From positions 1 through 10,703 of the forward strand of contig CAYTKP010000028.1 in NCBI GenBank assembly GCA_964438695.1: a DNA stretch of 10,703 bases, given 5' to 3'. Each line of letters opens with the position of its first letter. The stretch's first letter is position 1. The notes under the pieces were generated by a model, which was not told the origin of the DNA, made no database searches, and saw only the letters and a list, made by a program, of their open reading frames with translations. This stretch comes from Phoenicimicrobium sp964438695 (lineage in GTDB: Bacteria > Atribacterota > Phoenicimicrobiia > Phoenicimicrobiales > Phoenicimicrobiaceae). The position numbers and the translations under genes were made by a program. This document shows, piece by piece, positions 1 through 5,445 of the stretch.

Positions 1-10
1 TGTTTTTCAT
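1..10 (-). CDS. 5' end of a gene running off the left edge
   Basis: Only the first three codons (ATG AAA AAC, M-K-N) and one further base lie in the window. The start is supported by a strong Shine-Dalgarno, GAGGAG, ending seven bases before the ATG (around 16-22). The gene is co-oriented with all others here. Function cannot be judged from three residues. Many type IV pilin leaders begin M-K-N, and a pilB/pilC block lies upstream, but that is only a guess worth testing with flanking sequence. Confidence 0.5.
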
Positions 11-39
11 TGATTTCTCCTCTTATATATTATTCCCAA

Positions 40-69
40 ATGTTACAATTTTTAGACAAGAGGTATCAA
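40..69 (-). promoter_or_regulatory. weak candidate promoter for the left-edge gene
   Basis: On the minus strand TTGATA (69-64) is followed after 18 bases by TAACAT (45-40), leaving about 20 bases before the Shine-Dalgarno of the gene starting at 10. The -35 matches 5 of 6 consensus bases and the -10 matches only 4 of 6. In such AT-rich DNA this can arise by chance. Confidence 0.2.
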
Positions 70-233
70 ATTAGCAAAATTACTAATTTAATAATTGACT
101 GATCAAAAAGAGCAGAAGATCTGTAAGTGAGGTACAAGCCCTTATCCCGATTAAAGGCGTGCGTTAAAATTAAAAATATTAGCTCTATTGCAAGCATTTT
201 TTTATAAGGGTTTCAGGAAAAGACGTATAGTTT

Positions 234-255
234 ACCAGTCTTTCTGTCTACTGGT
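234..255. repeat. small palindrome, 6-bp arms
   Basis: ACCAGT (234-239) and ACTGGT (250-255) are perfect inverted arms around a 10-base pyrimidine-rich loop. No T-tract follows on either strand, so it does not look like an intrinsic terminator. It lies four bases from the 18-base segment shared with the region before yqeG, so it may belong to the same dispersed element. Confidence 0.5.
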
Positions 256-316
256 CAAAATAGTCGTTAGTATTTAGCAAATTATTTTCTAATATTGGAA
301 AATTAATAGACATCTT

Positions 317-329
317 TTCGGTCACCGAA
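317..329. repeat. 13-base dyad just after a stop codon
   Basis: TTCGGT-C-ACCGAA is a perfect dyad with a single central base. It begins two bases past the stop of the small-protein gene ending at 332. In the minus-strand transcript it is followed by AAAAGATG rather than a U-run, so a terminator role is doubtful; an operator or a palindromic repeat fits as well. Confidence 0.4.
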
Positions 330-331
330 GT

Positions 332-784
332 TTATATAGTTTCGTAGACGAATATTTGGAAGTCTTCGCTATTGAATTTTTGTAGTTTAACAGTATTTAC
401 TGATGGATTAACTACAAAAACTCGTTCATTATTGTCATTGGGGTCTATAGGGTAGACAAAGAATCCTTTTCTCTCCGGGTTATAGCTATGAGTGGTGCCG
501 TAGAAATTTTCACCGTCTTTAAAAATTACCACTATTTTACGCTGACTGGGAATTGTAGGTGGTTGCCCTTCAAAGGTCCTTACTTTTTTATAGCTTTTAT
601 TTCCCTTATAGTCCTTTACAAAAAATACCGCCTTAAGGGAAGACACTTCGATTTCAATTAAATCTTTACCATATTCTTCCAAAGGATGTAAGTGAAAAAT
701 GTCTTTGTTAGGCCCAAAATCAGTTGACCAACCTTTTATAATCTTTCCATCTTTATATTTCACTACTATTTTATTCCCAATCAT
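332..784 (-). CDS. small two-repeat protein of unknown function (paralog A)
   Basis: This 150-residue protein has no signal peptide or membrane segment, so it is probably cytosolic. It is a clear paralog of the next gene upstream (901-1323). Shared landmarks are VVKYKDGKIIKGW near residues 7-19, LKAVFFVKD near 50-58, YKKVRTF, PSQRK, FKDGE, and GFF.YPIDPNDNNER.FVV near 108-125. This resembles a domain of unknown function I believe is catalogued as DUF6982; that label needs a Pfam check. The protein contains two similar halves: KIVV.YKDG....G.....P....F.L.P near residues 5-34 and KIVV.FKDG....G.....P....F.V.P near 83-112, each followed by a short V-rich strand. This suggests a duplicated Sm/SH3-like beta-barrel. 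The ATG has AAAGGAG seven bases upstream. No catalytic motif is visible, so function is unknown. Confidence 0.88.
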   Translation of the reverse strand: MIGNKIVVKYKDGKIIKGWSTDFGPNKDIFHLHPLEEYGKDLIEIEVSSLKAVFFVKDYKGNKSYKKVRTFEGQPPTIPSQRKIVVIFKDGENFYGTTHSYNPERKGFFVYPIDPNDNNERVFVVNPSVNTVKLQKFNSEDFQIFVYETI

Positions 785-803
785 CTTAGCACTCCTTTAC
801 CTA

Positions 804-820
804 TCTCCCCTCAAGGGAGA
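804..820. repeat. hairpin in the leader of paralog A
   Basis: TCTCCC (804-809) and GGGAGA (815-820) are perfect 6-bp arms around a 5-base loop; pairing can extend outward with one bulge. It lies between the candidate -10 (824-829) and the Shine-Dalgarno of the gene starting at 784, so it would form in the 5' leader close to the ribosome site. It could affect translation or simply be a palindromic repeat. Confidence 0.5.
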
Positions 821-823
821 AGG

Positions 824-852
824 ATTATACTGGATAATCTAAATTAACTAAA
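824..852 (-). promoter_or_regulatory. candidate promoter before paralog A
   Basis: The minus strand carries a perfect TATAAT (829-824) with a poor -35, TTTAGT (852-847), 17 bases upstream. It lies about 40 bases before the start codon, which suits an independent promoter inside the cluster. The weak -35 makes it uncertain in AT-rich DNA. Confidence 0.38.
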
Positions 853-866
853 CTTATTTTTTATTA

Positions 867-885
867 GACAGGCGAAGCGCCTGTC
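867..885. repeat. GC-rich perfect palindrome between the two paralogs
   Basis: GACAGGCG (867-874) and CGCCTGTC (878-885) form a perfect 8-bp stem with a 3-base loop, strikingly GC-rich against its surroundings. In the direction of transcription it is followed by TAATAAAAAA, not by a T-run, so it is not a standard terminator. It resembles interspersed palindromic (REP-like) elements. It sits 16 bases past the stop of the upstream paralog. Confidence 0.65.
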
Positions 886-900
886 CTACAGATTTATGAT

Positions 901-1323
901 TTAAATTCCGGGCTTCATTATTCTAATATTATCTATGGCTGAGCGAACCACAAAAATTCTTTCATTATTATCGTTAGGATCAATGGGAAATACGAAGAAA
1001 CCCTTTTCGTATCTTCCATAGTTATAACTGGTACCGTATAAATGTTCTCCATCCTTAAAATTTACAATAAGTTTTCTCTGGCTGGGAGTAAATTTATGGC
1101 TAAGATTAAAAGTTCTAACTTTTTTATAATTTTTGTTACCAAAAAAATCCTTTACGAAAAAGACGGCTTTTAGAACATCAAAATTAATGTGTATTTCTTT
1201 TTCTTTACTATACTCTATCAAGGGGTACAAAGTAAAGAAAATTCTATCAGGTCGAAACTCTTCTACCCAACCTTTTATAATTTCTCCATTTTTATATTTT
1301 ACTACTACTTTTTTTTTAAGCAT
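901..1323 (-). CDS. small two-repeat protein of unknown function (paralog B)
   Basis: This is the tandem paralog of the gene at 332-784, roughly 60% identical in the core by eye. The same signature blocks appear: VVVKYKNGEIIKGW at the start, LKAVFFVKDFFGN in the middle, then PSQRK, FKDGE, and GFF.FPIDPNDNNER.FVV near the end. The two-half internal duplication is also present. I chose the ATG at 1323 because it aligns exactly with the paralog start and lies 10 bases after AAAGGA. An ATG two codons earlier (1329) would leave only four bases to the Shine-Dalgarno. No signal peptide, membrane helix or enzyme motif is visible. It follows two sigma factor genes in the same direction. The function is unknown; the domain resembles what I believe is DUF6982. 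Confidence 0.87.
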   Translation of the reverse strand: MLKKKVVVKYKNGEIIKGWVEEFRPDRIFFTLYPLIEYSKEKEIHINFDVLKAVFFVKDFFGNKNYKKVRTFNLSHKFTPSQRKLIVNFKDGEHLYGTSYNYGRYEKGFFVFPIDPNDNNERIFVVRSAIDNIRIMKPGI

Positions 1324-1355
1324 TTGCATCTAATCCTTTGGTATTAGAAATATGG

Positions 1356-1375
1356 GGGTTCGATAAATCGAACCC
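1356..1375. repeat. 9-bp perfect palindrome before paralog B
   Basis: GGGTTCGAT (1356-1364) and ATCGAACCC (1367-1375) are perfect arms separated by AA, so the real hairpin would have an 8-bp stem and a 4-base loop. It lies between the sigma factor stop (1413) and the Shine-Dalgarno of the next gene. The minus-strand sequence after it is ATATTTCTAAT, a poor U-tract, so at most it is a weak attenuator. Together with the palindrome at 867-885 it suggests inserted palindromic repeats. Confidence 0.6.
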
Positions 1376-1412
1376 TTACTTTGCATATAGTTAGGCAAGA
1401 TGTCTGTTTTAA

Positions 1413-2123
1413 TTATTTGTTTCCAAGTTCTTTTTTTAAGGATTGGAGAGCTTTATTTTTTATTCGAGAAACCTGTTTCTGGGAAATTGCCAGTTTTTTA
1501 GCTATTTTATTTTGAGTTAAATCTTTTACAAAAATATAACTAATTACTTTTCGTTGTAAATCCTGTAATTTATTTAGAGCAATTTCTAAGGAAATTAGAT
1601 CTTCTATAGGCAGCTTAAAACTTTTATAATGATCATTTTTTATTTTAGATAATACAGGATAATTATGGTAATCATAATTCCGATTATCCTGGTCGATAGA
1701 TATTGTATGAACTGCATCTCTTGCCTTTAAAACTTCTTTAAGCCCTTCCTCTGTAAGGTTAAATTCTTTGGCTATCTTTTTTAAGGAAGGAACCTGTTTC
1801 TTTTCTTCTTTATACTTTACTATAAATTTATCTATCCTTTTGTTCAATTCGGTTATCCAATGGGGAATTTTTACCGCCTGATGTTTATCTCTAATATAAT
1901 GTCTTATTTCTCCCGATATTAACCAGGAAGCATAAGTCTCAAATTTTACTTTTCTCTGCTTATTGTAAAGATTTAGAGCATTAATTAGGCCTATATAGCC
2001 AATTTGCTCTAAATCTTCTAATGGTTCCCCAGAATTTTTAAACCTTCGAACAATACTTTTTACTAAAGGCCTATATTTTATAATTTTTTCATCCGATATA
2101 GTTGCATCAGCGTTGAATTCCAT
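1413..2123 (-). CDS. sigma-70 family factor, SigB/SigF type (copy 2)
   Basis: This 236-residue RNA polymerase sigma factor is the second of a tandem pair. Region 2 spans about residues 16-88, with VKSIVRRF, NSGEPLEDLEQIGYIGLINAL and FETYASWLISGEIRHYIRDK; this wording is typical of the group 3 SigB/SigF/SigG subfamily. Region 3 is near 90-136. Region 4 is near 178-231, with the helix-turn-helix LTQNKIAKKLAISQKQVSRIK at about 202-222. There is no region 1.1, as expected for an alternative sigma factor. The ATG has AAAGGA eight bases upstream. No anti-sigma or anti-anti-sigma gene lies nearby, so its control is unknown. A TATAGT element at 2151-2146 might be a -10, but I found no matching -35. 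Its targets may include the small-protein genes just downstream, by position only. Confidence 0.93.
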   Translation of the reverse strand: MEFNADATISDEKIIKYRPLVKSIVRRFKNSGEPLEDLEQIGYIGLINALNLYNKQRKVKFETYASWLISGEIRHYIRDKHQAVKIPHWITELNKRIDKFIVKYKEEKKQVPSLKKIAKEFNLTEEGLKEVLKARDAVHTISIDQDNRNYDYHNYPVLSKIKNDHYKSFKLPIEDLISLEIALNKLQDLQRKVISYIFVKDLTQNKIAKKLAISQKQVSRIKNKALQSLKKELGNK

Positions 2124-2221
2124 AATAATAATCCTTTTTTTAATAACTATACAATAAACAATATTAGCAAAAGAGTAACTTCCTCCGAAACCCTTTATGA
2201 CTTTTATTTATTATTTTTAAG

Positions 2222-2938
2222 TTATTCTCTATTTATGGTTTCTTTTAATTCTTTGATAGCAGATTCTTTTATTCGAGAAACCTGCCTTTGAGAGATACCC
2301 AGTTTATAAGCTATTTTAGATTGAGTCAAATCTTTCTCAAAAATATAATGTAACACTTTTTGTTGTATTTTTTTTAACTTACTTATTGCAATTTTTAAAC
2401 TAATTATATCCTCAATGGGTAATTTAAAGCTCTGATAATCTTTGCTTTTTATTTTATTGAGCCTGGGATAATGGTAAGAATCATACACCCGGTTATTCTG
2501 GTCAATAGAAACTACTTGAATCGCATCGCGAGCTTTTAAAATTTCCCTTATTCCTTCTTCAGTAATATTGAATTTTTCCGATATTTCAGAAATTTCAGGA
2601 AATCGTCTATTTTTTTTTCTATAGGAAATAATATATTTTTCTATCTTTTTGTTTAGTTTTAACATCCACCCAGGGATCTTTATAGTCTGATGTTTGTCTC
2701 TAATATAGTGACGAATTTCTCCAGAAATAAGCCAGGTAGCATAAGTTTCAAATTTTACCCCTCGTTCTGGCTTATAAAGATTCAAGGCATTGATTAAGCC
2801 GATATAACCAACCTGTTCTAAATCTTCTAATGGTTCCCCAGAATTTATAAATCTATAGGCAATGCTTTTTACTAATGCTTGGTATTTGGTAATTTGTTCA
2901 TTAGTTATTTTTGGTGATTTATTAAATGCTCTGGGCAT
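2222..2938 (-). CDS. sigma-70 family factor, SigB/SigF type (copy 1)
   Basis: This 238-residue alternative sigma factor is the first of the tandem pair, roughly 60% identical to copy 2 by eye. Region 2 (about residues 18-88) contains LVKSIAYRF, NSGEPLEDLEQVGYIGLINAL, YKPERGVKFETYATWLISGEIRHYIRDK and IKIP. Region 3 is near 92-138. Region 4 (about 180-231) has the helix-turn-helix LTQSKIAYKLGISQRQVSRIK near 204-224. The recognition helix differs from copy 2 only conservatively (SQRQ against SQKQ), so the two may read the same promoters. The ATG at 2938 has AAGGA eight bases upstream. The gene starts 88 bases after the pilC stop, and a candidate promoter lies in that gap. No cognate anti-sigma gene is visible. 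A sporulation, stress or motility role cannot be decided from sequence. Confidence 0.93.
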   Translation of the reverse strand: MPRAFNKSPKITNEQITKYQALVKSIAYRFINSGEPLEDLEQVGYIGLINALNLYKPERGVKFETYATWLISGEIRHYIRDKHQTIKIPGWMLKLNKKIEKYIISYRKKNRRFPEISEISEKFNITEEGIREILKARDAIQVVSIDQNNRVYDSYHYPRLNKIKSKDYQSFKLPIEDIISLKIAISKLKKIQQKVLHYIFEKDLTQSKIAYKLGISQRQVSRIKESAIKELKETINRE

Positions 2939-2979
2939 AGTATTAATCCTTATGGGTTCATTAAATTACACCTCTAAGC

Positions 2980-3008
2980 TATATATTCTTTTTTTTAGAA
3001 ATATGCAA
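2980..3008 (-). promoter_or_regulatory. candidate promoter before the sigma factor pair
   Basis: On the minus strand TTGCAT (3008-3003) and TATATA (2985-2980) are spaced by exactly 17 bases in the pilC-sigma gap. The hexamers match 3 and 4 of 6 consensus bases. A start point near 2973 would give a leader of about 35 bases. The sigma genes may equally be read through from pilC, since no terminator is seen before them. Confidence 0.35.
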
Positions 3009-3026
3009 TACAACCTTATGAAAGAT

Positions 3027-4238
3027 TTACCGAATTAAGTTTACCATATTAAATATAGGTAAATACATAGCTATAATCATTGTCCCTATGGTTAAGCCAA
3101 TAAATACCATCATAAGAGGTTCAATAATTGAGGTTAGTTTTTCTACACTCCTGTCTACTTCTTCGTCATAAAATTTTGCTACATTAGCTAACATTTCTTC
3201 TAATTCGCCACTCTCTTCCCCAACCATAATCATCTGGGTAACCATAGGGGGAAAGACTCCGCTGGCTGCCAGAGGTCCTGAGATGCTCTGTCCTTCCTTT
3301 ATCTTTGTTTTAGCACTTAACACCGCACCGGATATTACTAAATTTCCTATAGCATTAGAAGACACTTGTAATGCTTCTAAAATAGGAACTCCACTTTTAA
3401 TTAAGGTCCCTAGGATTCTGGTAAATCGGGAAATAGCACTTTTTCTGTTAATCTCTCCAATTATAGGAGCATTTAATTTGAATCTATCAAAAATTAATTT
3501 ACCATTAGGAGTTTTTATATAGGATAGAAAGGCAAAAATTAGAGCAGCAAAAATTATGAAAAATATATACCAAAATTTATTAAATAAAATAGTTAAGGTT
3601 ACAAAAAATTGAGTAAGAGCAGGAAGTTTTCCTCCAAACTGAGCAAATACTCCCACAAATTGAGGCAAGATAAAAGTCAACATAAAGATTGCCATTATCA
3701 CTGCAGCACCACTTACAAAAATAGGATAAGACATAGCAGATTTTATTTTCTGCCTAAGGGCAAATTCTTTTTCCATTAAATCAGCAATTTTATTTAAAAT
3801 TTCATCTAATACTCCTCCAATTTCTCCTGCCCTAACCATACTAATATATAGTTCAGAAAATACATTAGGGTATTTGGCCATAGCATCGGCCAAAGTAGAA
3901 CCTGCTTCTACATCAGATTTAACTGTTTTTACAATATTCGATAATGTCTTGCTCTCCACTTGTTCGGTTAAAATCTCTAAAGAGTTTACCAAAGTTAAAC
4001 CCGCATTAACCATAGTAGCAAACTGTCGATAGAATATAGTTAAATCTTTGATGGTTATTCGTTGAAAAAGAGTTATTTGGGTAGAAAAAAGAGCGCTTTT
4101 CTTTTTTTCCTGAATGGAAGTGATAAAATAATCCATTTCCCTGAGTCGAGAAACAACCGACGATCTATTATCTCCTTCCATTGTTCCCGTAAAAACTTTA
4201 CCAGTTCGGTCACGGACTTTATAAACAAAAGTAGCCAT
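3027..4238 (-). CDS. pilC: type IV pilus inner-membrane platform protein PilC (GspF family)
   Basis: This 403-residue polytopic inner-membrane protein forms the platform on which the PilB ATPase acts to extrude pilin subunits. Two T2SSF domains are visible. The first runs at about residues 64-187, with FYRQFATMVNAGLTL and YISMVRAGEIGGVLDEIL. The second is near 268-390, with FTRILGTLIKSGVPILEAL and MIMVGEESGELEEML. Membrane segments lie near 171-195, 221-241 and 373-395. The length is normal for the family. I start at the ATG at 4238 because MATFVYKVRDRTGK is the usual PilC opening and AGGTGA lies 11 bases upstream. A GTG at 4253 would add five residues, but it is part of that Shine-Dalgarno sequence and has none of its own. 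The gene follows pilB and a GAF/HD-GYP-like gene in the same direction. Confidence 0.96.
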   Translation of the reverse strand: MATFVYKVRDRTGKVFTGTMEGDNRSSVVSRLREMDYFITSIQEKKKSALFSTQITLFQRITIKDLTIFYRQFATMVNAGLTLVNSLEILTEQVESKTLSNIVKTVKSDVEAGSTLADAMAKYPNVFSELYISMVRAGEIGGVLDEILNKIADLMEKEFALRQKIKSAMSYPIFVSGAAVIMAIFMLTFILPQFVGVFAQFGGKLPALTQFFVTLTILFNKFWYIFFIIFAALIFAFLSYIKTPNGKLIFDRFKLNAPIIGEINRKSAISRFTRILGTLIKSGVPILEALQVSSNAIGNLVISGAVLSAKTKIKEGQSISGPLAASGVFPPMVTQMIMVGEESGELEEMLANVAKFYDEEVDRSVEKLTSIIEPLMMVFIGLTIGTMIIAMYLPIFNMVNLIR

Positions 4239-4265
4239 TGTGGAATAATTCACCTCTCTTTTTAG

Positions 4266-4310
4266 ACAGTATCGAATATCTCGATATTGGACTTGGGCAC
4301 TATATACTGT
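4266..4310. repeat. long inverted repeat between the HD-GYP-like gene and pilC
   Basis: ACAGTAT (4266-4272) and ATACTGT (4304-4310) are perfect outer arms. Inside, TATCGA (4270-4275) and TCGATA (4281-4286) can form a second, alternative stem. It starts directly after the stop of the upstream gene (TAA at 4313-4311) and ends just before the pilC ribosome site, so it occupies most of the 72-base gap before the pilC ATG. No U-tract of note follows. Its ACAGTATCGA end is shared with the palindrome at 7990-8014. Confidence 0.5.
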
Positions 4311-5423
4311 TTAAATAATCTCTTTTAGAGCATTAATCACTTTGGGGTCATACTTGGTTCCGGCTAAAGAAAAAAATTTATTCAGTACTTCTTTATCTGG
4401 TAAAGAATTTTCTCTGTTTTTATAATTATAAAGCATACCCACAAAATCTTCAACTACAGCTATTATTCGAGAGGCAAGCGGGATCTCTTTTCCCTTTAAT
4501 CCATTAGGATAACCTGTTCCATCATAATTTTCATGATGATGCCGAACAATTGGCACTATATCCTTAAATAAATCTATATGTTTGAGCATGTTTGCACCTA
4601 CCACGGGATGCAACCTGATTTCCTTCTGAACTAAAGAAGAAATACCTTTTTCTTTAACTGTAATATCAATTTTATGGCTTAGTTTTATTTTACCTATATC
4701 ATAGAGAAGAGAGGCATAATATAAATTAGTATATTCTTTCCCAGTTATTCCCAATTTACTCCCAATCTGGGTAGCCAATCGAGCTACCTTCATAAAATGA
4801 CCTTTAGGACCAAGCGGTTCGCTTTCCATTGCTTGGATTAATATTTCAATAAGATTTATAAAATAATTATTTAAATCTTTTATAATATTAGCATTCCTCA
4901 AAGCAACTACAGCTTGATTAGCAAGCGAATTTAATATTTTCTCGTCATTTTTATCGAAATATTTACCATCTTTTTTATTGATTACTTCCATTACTCCCAG
5001 TATCTCATCTTGCAAAATTAGGGGAACACAAATAATTGATTTAGTCTTAAATTTTGTTGCATTATCTACCCTTTTATTCCATCTCCCATCTTTGCTAACA
5101 TCATCAACTATCAGAGAAATCCCCTTTTCTGCTACCCAACCAGCTATTCCTTCCCCAATTTTTACTTTATATTTTTTTATTTCTTTACTTTTCTTACCCA
5201 AACTTGCCTTAAAATATAATTCTTTTTTTTCTTTATCTAATAGTAATAAAGAAGCTGCTTCCCCCTCTACAATTATTGTTGCATACTTTATTATCTTATT
5301 TAATAAAACATCTAAATCTGTAGTGCGGGTTAAGTCAAAAGATATTTTATTCAATGCATCCAATTGTGATAATTTCATTTTTAGTTCTTTCAAATTATTC
5401 TCTTTAACTTGATCACTAAGCAT
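4311..5423 (-). CDS. GAF domain plus HD-GYP-like domain protein with altered HD dyad
   Basis: This 370-residue, probably cytosolic protein is a sensor-plus-phosphodiesterase type. The GAF domain spans about residues 35-180: EAASLLLLDKE, GEGIAGWVAE, IVDDVSKDGRW, SIICVPL, LGVMEVINKKDG and LANQAVVALRNA. The HD-GYP-like domain spans about 190-370: H209, LLYDIGK (240-245), H272-P273, HHHENYDGTGYP (295-306), D326 and AGTKYDP near 354-360. Active HD-GYP enzymes hydrolyse cyclic-di-GMP with a metal centre that includes the His of the HD dyad. Here that position is Tyr241, followed by Asp242, while GYP and the other His/Asp ligands remain. It may therefore be inactive, metal-altered or a binding protein. 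The ATG has GGGAG nine bases upstream. It starts 22 bases after pilB and precedes pilC, pointing to a role in pilus control. Confidence 0.92.
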   Translation of the reverse strand: MLSDQVKENNLKELKMKLSQLDALNKISFDLTRTTDLDVLLNKIIKYATIIVEGEAASLLLLDKEKKELYFKASLGKKSKEIKKYKVKIGEGIAGWVAEKGISLIVDDVSKDGRWNKRVDNATKFKTKSIICVPLILQDEILGVMEVINKKDGKYFDKNDEKILNSLANQAVVALRNANIIKDLNNYFINLIEILIQAMESEPLGPKGHFMKVARLATQIGSKLGITGKEYTNLYYASLLYDIGKIKLSHKIDITVKEKGISSLVQKEIRLHPVVGANMLKHIDLFKDIVPIVRHHHENYDGTGYPNGLKGKEIPLASRIIAVVEDFVGMLYNYKNRENSLPDKEVLNKFFSLAGTKYDPKVINALKEII

Positions 5424-5445
5424 TTTAACTCACTCCCGTTAACTT

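Larger units (their letters stand above)
11..331. other. 321-base gap without a recognised gene
   Basis: This is the longest non-coding stretch of the window. It holds the candidate promoter and ribosome site of the left-edge gene, two small palindromes (234-255 and 317-329), a spaced 7-bp inverted repeat (CCCTTAT at 139-145, ATAAGGG at 204-210) and an 18-base segment (260-277) that recurs inverted at 8593-8610. A minus-strand frame of 43 codons (197-66) starts with ATG but has no Shine-Dalgarno. I matched no known riboswitch, tRNA or other RNA family. A structured leader or a decayed mobile-element remnant both remain possible. Confidence 0.6.

Noticed and set aside
66..197. 43-codon minus-strand frame in the left gap, with plausible-looking amino acid mix
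   Set aside because: It has no Shine-Dalgarno (only an A-run before the ATG), an in-frame stop lies just upstream, and I recognise no family. Not supported well enough to call a gene.
11..331. Cyclic-di-GMP or other known riboswitch in the left gap
   Set aside because: The conserved GEMM-type and other aptamer landmarks I could recall are not present on either strand.
867..885. Intrinsic terminator between the two small paralogs
   Set aside because: The stem is strong, but the minus strand continues TAATAAAAAA with no T-tract; the T-rich run lies on the wrong side for this orientation.
785..1412. SigB-type promoters (GTTT...GGG) driving the small paralogs
   Set aside because: I looked for the known SigB/SigF consensus before both genes and found no convincing pair of elements, so control by the adjacent sigma factors is unproven.
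4239..4253. GTG start five codons upstream for pilC
   Set aside because: The GTG lies within the AGGTGA Shine-Dalgarno of the ATG at 4238 and has no properly spaced site of its own.
4978..5412. Plus-strand open frames opposite the large genes (also near 1133-1333, 3283-3522, 4062-4265, 5480-5890, 8319-8507)
   Set aside because: Each lies antisense to a well-supported gene, has no recognisable domain, and shows the composition expected from reading a coding strand backwards.
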